From positions 20,670,796 through 20,734,795 of the forward strand of contig NC_135777.1 of NCBI RefSeq assembly GCF_028453695.1: a DNA stretch of 64,000 nucleotides. Reading direction: 5' to 3'. The DNA comes from Augochlora pura. Lineage: Eukaryota > Arthropoda > Insecta > Hymenoptera > Halictidae. Position 1 is the stretch's first letter. Each line of letters starts with the position of its first letter. Under the pieces are notes generated by a model. It did no database searches. It worked only from the letters and a program-made list of their open reading frames with translations, and had not been told where the DNA came from. Below are positions 51,092 through 59,730 of the stretch, piece by piece. A program made the translations under genes and the position numbers.

Positions 51092-52484
51092 CCAGCGCAG
51101 CGGCCGTCAAAGGCGACGACGTTCGCTGCATTATCAAGCACCGATTACGCGCGAGCTGATAGCCGGCCGCAAATTGTTATTCGGAAAAGGGCTCTCTCTC
51201 ACCTACGGGCGAAAGCAAAACGGGGCACTCGCAATTTGGCGTCCCCCGACCCCGCGCGCGCGTTCGCGTCCCCTCTGCTGCGTGCGTACGTTCACTTTTC
51301 ATTTTCACCTCTTCCTTTTCGCGTCCGCTTGTTTTCCTTTTTATAGTTTCCAGCCCGTAATCAAAAGAGTCCCGCGGTCGATACGCATCGTGCCACGTGA
51401 TGCGAGAGGCGAAATTACAAATTTTCACGGAACCAGGGGCGCGAGGCCGGACGTCGAACACGGCCAGCGACCCGATAATCGACGAGGATTCGGGGTCCTC
51501 CGAGGTCCGCGCCGCGTATAGCTTCATCTCGCCTGTTCATTTTTAATTGAACGTCGAAGCCCATCGACCGGGCAATTTCAGCCAATTCCCGTGCAGATCT
51601 TCGCGCGTTCCCTTCCGCGACCGACGGGAAAACCCGAACCCCCCCGCGGGCGAGAGACGAGTTATCCGTTCGCCGGATCTACCCGCTTCTTCCCGCTTTT
51701 CTTTTTACGGCGCGACCGCGTGCCGCACGGTGTGGGTTCCCTTCTCCCTCAGTACCGTCGCTGAAAAATGCAGAGCGTCGCGAGCAAAAACCCAGCCCCC
51801 TCCCCCGGTTGGTAACGACCTTGCACGCTCCGATGCGGAGGGGCGAGGGAAAGTTCGCCGCGATTCACGCACAGTTAAATTAAACCGTGTCTCAATCCCC
51901 TCAAAGAGGGTACCGTGCACGATCCGCGGGGTTAAACAAGCCTCTCGTGCAGCCCGGCGGACTCGTACTTAAAATTCAACCCCCGCGATCTCATCTACCG
52001 TTCCTCCGGCTCTCCCCCCGACCACGGGCGAGAACAGCGGAAGCAGAGAAGCGTAGCGCGGAGGGGGGGGGGGGGGCGAGGGCCTGAGGGTGTCCGGTGC
52101 CGTGCACTGAGAACTCGCGTCCACGGATCCTCCGTTTGCGGAGCACGTTTCGACCACGTTGTAACAGTCCAACCCCCGGGATGCGAACACGCCGTGAAAC
52201 CGTCTCTGTGTGTTTGTCACGCACAGGGTTTACAAGGCATTCCTCTGGTTCCGTAGGGGGGCACACAATGGCACCCCGGGACAATGGGCCGACGGGGGGG
52301 TCACCTTCTTCGGGGCAGAGAGATAGAACACTGTAAACGGACGCAGGAGTCGCGCGAGGTTGGTTGCCGACGGGAGCCGTGCGGCTCGAGGCCGCGTGGC
52401 GGATCGCGGATCGAGATTGCGGCTCGCGGATCTTGTTCTCCACTCACCCACGATGCAAGCCAGTAACAGGATTATCAGTTCCAT
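16406..52484 (-). CDS. beat: Beaten path (Beat) family two-Ig-domain protein; five coding exons, C-terminus not resolved
   Basis: Family assignment is firm; which Beat paralog is not known. Joined coding sequence: 52484-52448, 33754-33546, 28009-27874, 22290-22157, 16715-16406. This gives 275 residues plus one base of an unfinished codon. Order: signal peptide (about 1-17), Ig domain 1 (about 18-127, Cys39 and Cys106, Trp53), Ig domain 2 (about 130-244, Cys153 and Cys217, Trp166), then a Pro/Gly-rich tail (245-275). Family hallmarks are visible: LYAVKWYK, EFYRY, CEVSADAPSFHT, LNCTS, KPAANLTWYIN and the IYWQSTE stretch. N-glycosylation sequons start at residues 66, 78, 87, 152, 163 and 187. 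Known for the family: in Drosophila, Beat proteins are secreted or membrane-tethered neuronal proteins that bind Side-family Ig receptors in axon guidance, defasciculation and synaptic targeting. That role is inferred here by homology. All junctions have GT/AG signals and matching phases. Introns total about 35 kb, typical of long neuronal genes. Confidence 0.93.
16989..17015. repeat. (CCG)9 trinucleotide repeat
   Basis: Pure CCG run in Beat intron 4, about 270 bases upstream of exon 5. Confidence 0.95.
21437..21530. mobile_element. Degenerate left half of a family 2 element
   Basis: Shares GTGGTGACTCTGA with 15860-15880 and a later TTTAGATTTAAAAAATT block with 46999-47010, in the same order and spacing. 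The terminal repeat is gone. Confidence 0.45.
22157..22290 (-). CDS. beat: Beat gene exon 4 (first half of Ig domain 2)
   Basis: Acceptor TTCCGCAG ends at 22291. The donor is GTACGG at 22156, a little weaker than the others. The exon is 134 bases and encodes residues 128-172. It opens with the inter-domain linker ELPSQGPSIHG, then RKYRIDDML, the first cysteine of Ig domain 2 in LNCTS (Cys153), and the family signature KPAANLTWYIND with core Trp166. Sequons are NCT (152) and NLT (163). The exon ends in phase 0. Confidence 0.95.
22470..22545. repeat. CT-rich microsatellite
   Basis: Interrupted CT repeat at the start of Beat intron 3 (plus-strand side). Confidence 0.9.
23023..23150. repeat. GA-rich microsatellite
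   Basis: GA/GAAA-type interrupted tract. Confidence 0.95.
23350..23374. repeat. C25 homopolymer
   Basis: Uninterrupted run of 25 C (G on the transcribed-gene strand), inside a polypyrimidine-rich stretch in Beat intron 3. Confidence 0.9.
23533..23647. repeat. Two (CT)n tracts
   Basis: Tracts at 23533-23551 and 23601-23647. Confidence 0.95.
24119..24225. repeat. (CT)n with (ATCT)n microsatellite
   Basis: CT run, then ATCT units, then TTTCT-rich sequence. Confidence 0.95.
26262..26400. mobile_element. Truncated family 4 element
   Basis: About 139 bases closely matching the interior of the 28221-28462 element in the same orientation, from ATGTTAGGTATGAACGTTCA to GAAGAAATTAATGTGA. Both terminal repeats are absent. 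Confidence 0.8.
27874..28009 (-). CDS. beat: Beat gene exon 3 (second half of Ig domain 1)
   Basis: Acceptor TGTTACAG ends at 28010 and donor GTAAGG starts at 27873. The exon is 136 bases and encodes residues 83-127 plus one base. It holds the N-glycosylation site NST (87), the typical Ig motif AAGVYSCEV with the second cysteine of domain 1 (Cys106), and SADAPSFHT, which is close to invariant in Beat proteins. Phase 0 in and phase 1 out both match the neighbouring exons. Confidence 0.95.
28221..28462. mobile_element. TTAA-flanked inverted-repeat element (MITE), family 4
   Basis: Left end TTAACCCTTTGCCGTGC, right end GGTACGGCAAGGGTTAA. The interior includes ACATGTTAGGTATAAACGTT and AAATATAAAATTCCTTTTT, shared with a truncated copy at 26262-26400. 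242 bp, non-coding. Confidence 0.85.
30201..30241. repeat. (GA)20 microsatellite
   Basis: Uninterrupted GA repeat in Beat intron 2; a CT tract follows at 30380-30412. Confidence 0.95.
32061..32290. mobile_element. Probable family 3 TTAA element, right end lost
   Basis: Starts TTAACCCTTTGCGC then ATAATAACGAGTC, matching the reverse complement of the right end at 47261. The interior block GGATTATTAAGGACAAATAA followed by GTGCTGATCAA is shared with 40.8 and 59.7 kb. No clear right terminal repeat. Confidence 0.6.
33176..33192. repeat. G17 homopolymer
   Basis: Run of 17 G in Beat intron 2, about 350 bases downstream of exon 2. Confidence 0.9.
33493..33523. repeat. (GA)15 microsatellite next to the Beat exon 2 donor
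   Basis: Lies about 20 bases past the exon 2 donor on the minus strand (there CT-rich). Confidence 0.95.
33546..33754 (-). CDS. beat: Beat gene exon 2 (end of signal peptide, first half of Ig domain 1)
   Basis: Acceptor TTGCAG ends at 33755. The exon starts in phase 1 and covers residues 13-82. It carries the first Ig cysteine (Cys39, in LNCWYD), the LYAVKWYK strand with core Trp53, and the diagnostic EFYRY block. Sequons sit at NET (66) and NLT (78). It ends after a Lys codon in phase 0 at a GTGAGC donor (33545-33540). The frame would continue past the donor into a CT/GA microsatellite (33493-33523), which is clearly intronic. Confidence 0.95.
33973..34322. repeat. Tandem duplication, unit about 174 bp
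   Basis: Two adjacent copies share AAATTTTACA, TTTTTTGTACGTTAA, ATTTAATGCTTCGGAATAAA and GTCATTTCAACGAGAATATC in the same order. AT-rich, non-coding, just upstream of Beat exon 2 within intron 1. Confidence 0.85.
38085..38107. repeat. C23 homopolymer
   Basis: Uninterrupted run of 23 C in Beat intron 1; a GA tract lies at 37948-37977. Confidence 0.9.
39124..39321. mobile_element. Possible decayed TTAA element
   Basis: Starts TTAACCTCTAGCTTCGACG then AGTCTGACTCGTGATGGAGG, recalling the family 3/4 left arm (ACGAGTTGGACTCGCGATGGAG). The putative right end (GGATTTAA) is poor. Confidence 0.35.
40424..40678. repeat. 17-bp AT-rich tandem array
   Basis: About 15 units of TTTCTGTAATTTCTTAA with small variants (TATAATTTT, CTAATT). 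Non-coding, in Beat intron 1. Confidence 0.9.
40735..40875. mobile_element. Family 3 TTAA element fragment
   Basis: Contains AAATTATTAAGGACGAAGAA followed by GTGCTGAT and ends ACGAAGGGTTAA. The left end is degenerate (around CAACCCTGGGCACCG). Confidence 0.5.
41832..41870. repeat. (GA)n microsatellite
   Basis: GA repeat with one GG interruption in Beat intron 1. Confidence 0.95.
43170..43255. repeat. About 24-bp tandem repeat, three units
   Basis: TACTATTGAATTATTATATT-type unit repeated three times with minor changes. Confidence 0.8.
45366..45410. repeat. (GCA)n then (GCCA)n repeat
   Basis: Seven GCA units followed by four CAGC-type units. The Leu-rich minus-strand reading is an artefact of the repeat. 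Confidence 0.9.
46904..47396. mobile_element. Family 2 TTAA element carrying a nested insertion
   Basis: Outer ends TTAACCCTTTGCACTCGAG and TTCGAGCGCAAAGGGTTAA match the 15849-16073 element, as does GTGGCGACTCT next to the left end. Without the inserted 47011-47261 element it would be about 246 bp, close to its sister copy. The flanks of the insertion (TTAGATTTAAAAATTG on the left, GTCGCAAGA on the right) align to contiguous sequence in the sister copy. Confidence 0.85.
47011..47261. mobile_element. Family 3 TTAA element nested in a family 2 element
   Basis: Left TTAACCCCTTGC and right GCAAGGGGTTAA are perfect inverted ends with TTAA on both sides. Contains ACGAGTCCGACTCGT close to the right end and GTCCTTAATTATTTCC inside. 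The latter is the reverse complement of the AATTATTAAGGAC block seen near 32.2, 40.8 and 59.7 kb. Length 251 bp. Confidence 0.88.
48341..48440. other. Assembly gap (100 N)
   Basis: Exactly 100 N, the usual placeholder for a gap of unknown length. It is preceded directly by G9 and followed by GA-rich sequence. Confidence 1.
49674..49830. repeat. CTCA/CTTT-type microsatellite
   Basis: Compound (CTCA)n and (CTCTTT)n tract. Confidence 0.95.
51057..51087. repeat. (GT)15 microsatellite
   Basis: Pure GT repeat in Beat intron 1. Confidence 0.97.
52448..52484 (-). CDS. beat: Beat gene exon 1 (start codon and signal peptide)
   Basis: The ATG at 52484-52482 opens MELIILLLACIV, a classic hydrophobic secretion signal core, followed directly by a perfect GTGAGT donor (52447-52442). 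The exon ends in phase 1 with a G. Joined to exon 2 it completes a Gly codon and continues ICSGLREV, where the family's usual mature N-terminus begins, so the signal peptide probably ends near residue 17. The short first coding exon followed by a very long intron fits this gene family. The only weakness is its short length and the 18.7-kb distance to the next exon. The phase match and hydrophobic content argue strongly for it. The upstream frame stays open for several codons without another ATG close by. Confidence 0.85.
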
Positions 52485-53640
52485 CGAGGCTCCTGTTCGA
52501 CGGCGTTCCGTTGTCGGTCACCCTCTCGTTAGTGCGGTGGTTGGTCGACGCGTTGTCGTCGTCGGTGGCGATCTTGTGTACGCGGCCGGCGCGACGCGTC
52601 CTTTCGCATGTTTCGCGGAGCTGGTCGACGGATCTCAGCGGCGGTCCGTGCGCGGGCCGAAACCGGCGCGGCGGCGGCGGGGGCTGGCGTGTCCACTTGT
52701 CACCGACGTGTCACGGACGTACCCGCGGCGTCCCCTTACATAATAACGACGTGCCGACGGGTGGCCGGTTTTAGCGTGCACCCAGTGCCAAGACAGGTGT
52801 TCCGTCGCCGGTGCGGTGTGTGCGCGGTCTGCGGGCCCCGGCTCTCGTCTGGCGGTGCTCTCCCTCGCAGGCTTCCGTCTCGCGCAGAATCAATTTCCTC
52901 GCAAAAGGACGTCGAGGAAGGGCGCGAGTGCGCTAACGCAGCCACTGACCACGCGCACGCGCCCCAGGATATGCACACGCTCGGGCTGGCTCGCTTCTGG
53001 CTCGGCTCTCTCGGCTCTGTCTGTCTGTCGCTCCACCGTCTCTCGCGTCTCTCCCGTCTCTCGGTGCGTTGCCTCTCGGCGACTCCGACCGCCGCGCCGT
53101 TCGCTCGCTCGCTCGCGCGCGAGAGAGATAGAGATAGAGAGCTAGAGGGAACAGGCGAGAGAAGGGGTCGCGGGGAGGATCGGTCTCTCGTCGCGTGTGC
53201 CGCTAAGCCGGAGACTGTGTCAGTGAAATCTGGCCCACCGATAGATTCCAAGCAACCCCGAGCCGATAGGCCAACCGTCCCCCACTGCCGGGGTGACGCG
53301 CAGAGCGCCGAGCTGCCCCTAGACGACGGCCGGGGGTCGACGAGGGTGGAAAACGGGGGCCTTCCCGGTATATTCACGGGACGAACGCACACCCCCCCTG
53401 TATGTACTCGGAACGCTAAACTCGCGCGGCGAGCTTCCTTCTTCCCGACGCGAATGCATCCTTGCCCTTTGTGCACCGGCTCTCTATTGTTCTCCAGCCG
53501 AGCTCCGCCGATACCGGCAAAGGCAATTCCTTCACGACCACGATACGCGTCGAAGAAAAGAGGGACACCCTCGACAGCAGGATGAAGCGGGTAGCAGTCG
53601 AAGCCACTCCAACGGTTTGCGGGGGGATTTTCTAATGCGG
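52485..53640 (-). promoter_or_regulatory. Probable 5' UTR and promoter zone of the Beat gene
   Basis: Directly upstream of the start codon lies about 1.1 kb of GC-rich, CpG-dense sequence, in contrast to the AT-rich stretches elsewhere. That is why long open frames occur on both strands here. I could not pick a TATA box or a convincing initiator. A short GA tract sits at 53121-53145 and one copy of a duplicated 35-bp motif at 53225-53259. The promoter role is inferred from position and composition only, and a non-coding first exon farther upstream is possible. Confidence 0.35.
53225..53259. repeat. Dispersed 35-bp motif, copy 1
   Basis: GAAATCTGGCC then YACCGATAGATTCC, R and AGCAACCCC. Matches the copy near 56750 at all but two positions, same orientation, 3.5 kb apart. 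Not low-complexity. Function unknown. Confidence 0.8.
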
Positions 53641-53650
53641 ATATACCGTG

Positions 53651-53684
<34 letters not shown>

Positions 53685-55897
53685 ATCTCTTTATCTCCAT
53701 CTCGTGCACGCGCATCTCTTCTATCCCCCTCCTTTATATTGTCCTCCCACCAACGACTTGGATTAATTTCGAGCAAGCATGGTTGGTTGGCGTGGAGAGG
53801 GCTTGTTCCGCCAGCCGGGAAAGTTTTGATACCGGAGGAAACGTTTGAGGACTGGTTAAGGCTGTTTCCGTGATTTTTGATAAAATTTTGTCGCGAAACA
53901 CCTGTTGGCTCGCTCCGTCGCTTTCCCGTGCTTTGAAGCCGGGTAATGAAGTTTATTGATAGCTCGTAGGTAATTCGCCCGTTGAATTATTCCGCGGCGG
54001 ACAGGGATCGTCGAGTATCCTTTTTGCCGTTTCTCTTTCTCAGCGGCTCTTCGACGCGCCGCGCCGCGCCGCGTTTCGCGAGGATCGAGGAAAAAATCGG
54101 ACGTAAATCGGAATCGAACCAAAGGGTCGCCCGACGAGATCCGACGAACAAAGGACTTTTTACGCGAGCTTTTTGCAACCTCCGTTGATCGGCCCGCTGC
54201 CCGATACCGGGGGCGCGTTGTTTACGATTTTCCAGTTTATCATGCGGAATACGCTCGGCGACGCTGCACCGTACCGAATAATGATTGTTTAATGCAACGC
54301 CGACGGGGTTAGACGAGAATTTTCGGCGACACGACGAAATCGACAGATTGACACAAAGAACAATAAAGTGTCTCTCTCTCTCTCTCTCTCTCTCCACCCT
54401 TTAACCGGCGTTATTAATGCTATGCGCGTTTCAAAGCTTTCTACGCTTCGGTCGAACGTTCGACAAGTATTTGTTTGTTCGTCGTCTTGTTTCGCCGGCT
54501 ATTGTTTCCACACAATGGCGCGCCGGTTTCTTTGAAAATGTAAATGGTTCTCCGAATCGAATCATCTTCCGGCAAATGTTTGAAATACCGAAAATAGTTT
54601 AACGTTTGTTTAACATGTTCAGCGTCGCGCGTTCGCGACTATCATTCTGTAACATCGCATGATCGTGTGATCTATTTATAATTCGTACGAGGACACGATG
54701 AATTTAGCGAAATTTTATTTTAATTAGATATCGCTGAAAAGCTTTCCAAACTCTGTGGAAACATCCTGTGACCTTCAGATTCCAATTTATTCTCGACCGA
54801 CCCGCTCTGGTTCACATATTTAATCCTCGCACTATGCAAAGAATGTTACGTAGAATCTTGAACTCGTGACAATATGAGCGCGCGAGCGCGCGACACCGTT
54901 TTCTTACCCAGCCAAAGAGACGCGCATACGTAGAAAAGACGTTCCTTCCGCGGGAAACTATCCTAAATATTTCCGTGCAATCTTCATTCAATGAAAGTTC
55001 AATGCGTTTCAAAAGAAGGAGGACGTTCAACTCGAACGTAGTTTTTATTAGGAAAGAAAGGTCCTCCCGTCTCTTCTCGCGGCAAGATGGCGGACACGTC
55101 GATCGGTCCCCGGGGGCGGATATTCTTCTCAATGATAATCTCCGGTTTCGATGGAAAAATTGACGTCGCGCGTGGAAGAATCACGTGTGATTCGCGGATG
55201 ACGCTCGCTTCGTCATACTTACTTCTGGCAAATTGCACATTTTTCAATAACGTCCCCGCGCCGGAGTGATGGATAGGGCGCGGAGACTTCTTAATGCGGT
55301 CTCCCCGGTCTCTTGATTCGGATCTACCCGGATTTTTATGCCGTCGAAGGCGAGGGAGGGGGGAGTGGATATATACGGCGGTCGTCGTTTACGCGGCGAG
55401 AATGTACGCGCGCCTCCCTCCCCCTTCACGGCCGGCGACATTGGGTTCTCGAAGTCATTAAATAAGGCGTAATGGCTTTCGAATTACTCGGCGGACAACC
55501 GATATTTCCAGCGACGCTCGAACAGAGACACCCGGGGAGCCATCCCACCTTAATCTGCCGCGGTGTATTCATATTGCTCGTTTGCAAGGAGTCCAACCTG
55601 CCGGAAAATTCCGTCGGGCTTCGGGACCCCGGCCACCGATAAATCCCCCCCTCCCGGGCGAATGTGAAACCTGTGGCCCTCCGCGCGGAGGCGCTCAGCA
55701 TCGTCGCGAAAGCTGCACGCGCGGTTCGCTGTGCAAGCGAGCGTTCGCCAATCCTTTCTCCGGAACGATCGAGCCACGGAGTTTAAAACCTGGAATTTAC
55801 GCGAGCCCGTTCGGTGATTATAAAACGGGGTCCGGTCTTCCTATTTATCGTTATCTTCAAAGTTGCGGTACCGAGCTGCAGCCAGCATCCTCCCGTT

Positions 55898-55949
<52 letters not shown>
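55898..55949. repeat. (GA)25 microsatellite
   Basis: Longest pure dinucleotide repeat in the window. Confidence 0.97.
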
Positions 55950-56749
55950 CACGAAACACACGAGCATCGTCTAACGGAGATGAAAAGGCGCCGGGTAGAA
56001 GACCGAGAGGGCCACACGCAATTAAACTCAAGACCGTATCAATCGAGCCAATATTTGCAGCGGTAACCTTCGATGGTTTTTAATCAATCGGAGCACGCCG
56101 CCGGTATGCGTGTCTACGTACGTGTGTGTGTTGAGAACCAAAAGCGAACGACACACGGTATCGGCGAAACGCCGAGGAGTCCCAACTTTTATCGCGGAAT
56201 TTCTATTAAAATATTCAAAGGCTCCTCCCTCGTATCTCCTGCGCTCAACCCCTTTCGAGTAACTACCTCTATCTCAAACACCGTGCAAATCCACGTGCGT
56301 GAACCTTCATATTCTCCGCCCTCTACCCATTGTGCCGCCGCGTTCAATATCCATTCGACGAAGGGGCGCGGACTTCTCGAGACTCTCAATTGACACCTTT
56401 ATTTGCCCCCGCGTCGACTTACGTAACAGGTAACTTTAATCCCGGTAGCTAGCGCGAATCCCCCGACGACTCCCCAAGTACCCGTCGATCGCCGGCTTGA
56501 AATTATTTTCACCGAATCGCGCGTTACGCGCGTTCCAGCGAGAGGGTCGCGCGGCCTCTTATCCCCGCGACCGATCTCTCTCTCTCTCTCTCTCCCTCTC
56601 TCTCAACTTCTCTTCGTTGCGAACGCACCCAACGCGGTTTCTTCCATTACACGTGTTTATCAGCCAGCACGGAATATTCCCCCGCGGCTCTGTTCCCTCG
56701 CCGAACCAACACCCCGCCGGAGTATAACCGGCTCGCGTGCATATACGCG

Positions 56750-56784
56750 AGCGAAATCTGGCCTACCGATAGATTCCGAGCAAC
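56750..56784. repeat. Dispersed 35-bp motif, copy 2
   Basis: Second copy of the motif at 53225. The similarity fades quickly outside the core, although both are followed by a GGCC..AACC segment and then C-rich sequence. Confidence 0.8.
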
Positions 56785-57514
56785 CCCTTGGTTGGCCGAA
56801 CCACCCCCTCCGCGACCCGCAACCCCGCAGAACCCGGGAACGAGCGTCGGCCAGGCCGTGTTTGCCGGCGGACGAAACGATAGCACCCGGTCGCGGCGCG
56901 TCACGCGAAACTTTCACGCAGCGTGCACCCTTTTCCCCTATCTTCGACTTCCTGTTTCACGACATTGTCGCCGCCGGCGCCGACCGACTCCCCCCCGAAG
57001 GCCGCTCCTCATGCTATTTTATTTGAATCTCTCTCTCTCTTTTTCTTCTTCCTCTTTCTACTCGGCAAGAGAGGAAGGAAGAGGTGGAGCCGTCGTTGTC
57101 GACGCCAAGACGTATGATTTGAAAAAAGTACGACATCGATCCGACGACTTGCTTTATTGTCCGCCCTCCCCGGGCTACAGAACATTGAATCTGCTCGGCC
57201 GTTATTTCTCTAGATAGCCGGGAATCTTTTTGTTTTATATCGCTCCCCCCCTCTCCCGCTATTTCCACGTTTCCACCGGTTTAATACTGTGAAAAGGATT
57301 CGCTTGTTCGCTTCTAACAAGCCGACGGAAATATTCGCGCGAGAATTTTTGCGCCGAACCGCGAATTCGCCGGGTATATTTGAATTCCTGATGATGGAAC
57401 TTCTTTTCGAACCGGCGGGGAAACGGGAATTGTTAAGTAACCGTGCGCGGATCTTGGCGTTACATGCACGAGGATTTTCGTTGCAAATTAAGAAGGTTTT
57501 ATTTGCATTGAACT

Positions 57515-57600
57515 AGAAGTAATTTAGAAGTAATTTAAAAGTAATTGAAAAGTAATTTAGAAGTAATTTAGAAGTAATTTAGAAGTAATTTAGAAGTTTT
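57515..57600. repeat. 11-bp tandem array
   Basis: Seven to eight units of AGAAGTAATTT with few changes. Confidence 0.9.
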
Positions 57601-58039
57601 GCAGAATTGTTTTAACATATTTCCAACATGCTTGTACCATGTGCAAGGTTTTTTATAAATCGCGGCACCGATATATAGCAGCCTAGAGCAATTTTTTCTT
57701 AGCGTTCCCATCTTGTATCGCCATCCCCTACAGCCGCCTTATCGATTATAAATATCTCGTCAGTGTTTTATAATATTTCATAATAAACGTTCACCAGTAT
57801 GGCAAGAATTTCTTGAACGCTCGTGTCTCGCATCAGTATTCGGACATCTTTGAAAACGATATGACTTAACGAGATGACTCCACAAAATTCTTAATAGCGA
57901 AACTGGAAGAAAGTATTTTAATCAGTGGAGTCCAGTGATTATATCGTCTTCAAAAAATTTAGGTGATTTCGTCCAATTTGGAAAAAATTATGGCGGTTTA
58001 AAAGGCGTCTGTTAAAATCATGATTTATCTAAATTATTT

Positions 58040-58135
58040 GATTAGTAATATTAGATTGGAGAAATAATAGTTGACCTACATTATTATATTAGTAATATTA
58101 GATTAGATAAATAATAGTTACCTAAATTATCAAAT
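58040..58135. repeat. Duplicated AT-rich unit of about 48 bp
   Basis: ATTAGTAATATTAGATT..AAATAATAGTT..ACCTA occurs twice in direct orientation. Confidence 0.75.
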
Positions 58136-59446
58136 CTAGTTTATCTAAATAACAGCTTTATTTCTTAATTCATATTCCCCTTTTAATTTTCGAACTACCA
58201 GATTTTATAAAATTTTGTTAATTTGATTTTGCAACCTTTTACCTACTATATCAATAAGGTTTGCTATTTTTCGCTGAAATATGCAATGTATTCCCACTGT
58301 AAATTCAAACCTATTTCCTCAAAACTGCGCTTCGCGAAAATGAATAATTCTTACATCCGGTCTGCATCTTGTCGCATTAATAATCAGTAAAGCGTTATAG
58401 AATATTTTCGATAAACACACCCAAGCGATGGGATACCTCGTTCCGGCCAAAGATATAAATCGACACGGGCGCCATAATTCTTCGCGTTCCGTAAAACCGA
58501 AATCAACGTGATTAATCCTCGTAGTGGGTGCGTTTATATCTGAATTTTGCCGCATTAATTATCAGCGAGTCGTAGAGCAACGATGACAGTAGAAAGCGTG
58601 AAAATACCCGGAATATTTGCAAATAGAGTACACCGTAGTAGTACGCCGTTCTACGGCCGAGAGGGGGGAAACGAATACGATGACGTTTATGACGGAACAC
58701 CGTGTTTCCCCGTTTCTCTATTCCTGTTATCCAGTCGTCGTTACCCGACCCGCGAAACTTTCGTTTCCCACGGAGGAAAAACGCGCGGAGCGGGAGGGGA
58801 GGGGATGGCGAGGCATCGACACGAAACGATAGAAGCGAGAGCCCGAAACGAAACCACCGCCGCGCCGCACGGCCGAGAGACGGCGGCGTTACTCGCCCGG
58901 AACTCGGAATTGCCTTTCAGCGTAACGGTGTCGTTGCTGGTCTATTTCGCAGAAAATTTTCTACAAATTCCGCGCGCGGCCACGTCAGGACTTCCTACGC
59001 TTTCCTTCGGCGTTCGGCCGGGGCTTCTGTAAAATGATAATTGCCGCGGTAACCGTGCCCGGTGCTTCCGCCCACGGACTTCCGGCTGATCTGCTACGAA
59101 AAGTCGGCGCGGCGGAGAGGTATCGTAATTGAAATCTTAGGAATTACTAAATATCCCCGGACCCCTCTATATTCCGTTGAATTTTCTATAAGTACCGGAA
59201 TTCGGGGGAAGTTACGGTGAACCCTTGCTGCCCCCGTTCGCCCTGGGACTGACTATCGCGGCGAATTGTTTTGTCGACTCTCGTTGGTGGTAAGATATTT
59301 TAGCCGGTTTAATGTGAAACTTGGTACTCAATTTTTATAGAATATTAATGTAGCTGTTTTCGAAGAATTTGAAATGGTGTAATGGAAGAAATAGTTTAGA
59401 TTGTCTTTATTTGAATATTAAGTTAATGAATTTGAATTTTGGAGCT

Positions 59447-59730
59447 TTAACCCCTTGCAGTGGTACAAGTCAGACTCAAAGTGAATATTTCGTACATGCA
59501 ATCTAGAAAATATGAATGTTATTTGTACCTTTTACTGCAGAATAAAATTCGATTATTCTGTTGTCAGATTATAAAAATAAAAATAAAAAAGAAATAGAAA
59601 TAGAATGTAAGAATGAAAATAGATAAGAAATAGAAATAGAATACGAGAATGAACTGATACAAATTTTGTTAGCAAAATTCTTAAGGACAAAAAAGTACTA
59701 ATCAACATAACCGCGTAATTGAGTTATATT
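59447..59730. mobile_element. Family 3 TTAA element, right end lost
   Basis: Starts TTAACCCCTTGCAGTGGTAC with a CAGACTC block as in the family, and contains TTCTTAAGGACAAAAAAGTA and CTAATCAAC near its far end. An AATAGAAATAGAAT-type simple repeat (59575-59650) sits inside. No right terminal repeat found. Confidence 0.55.

Larger units (their letters stand above)
33755..52447 (-). other. Beat intron 1 (18.7 kb)
   Basis: Bounded by a GTGAGT donor and a TTGCAG acceptor. I see no second gene inside it. It holds several TTAA inverted-repeat elements (about 39.1, 40.7 and 46.9-47.4 kb), a tandem duplication near 34 kb, the 17-bp array at 40.4-40.7 kb, a roughly 24-bp triple repeat near 43.2 kb, many GA/CT tracts, G or C homopolymers and the 100-N gap. 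GC-rich islands (44.4-45.5, 47.4-49.4 and 51-52.4 kb) give long open frames on both strands with low-complexity translations; these are not considered genes. Long first introns of neuronal genes often carry enhancers, but none can be pointed to from sequence alone. Confidence 0.8.

Noticed and set aside
52608..53585. Longest open frame in the window (325 codons, plus strand) with an overlapping 246-codon frame on the minus strand
   Set aside because: Both lie in a CpG-rich zone where stops are rare. The translations are Arg/Ala/Ser-rich without domains, and the region fits the Beat promoter/5' UTR.
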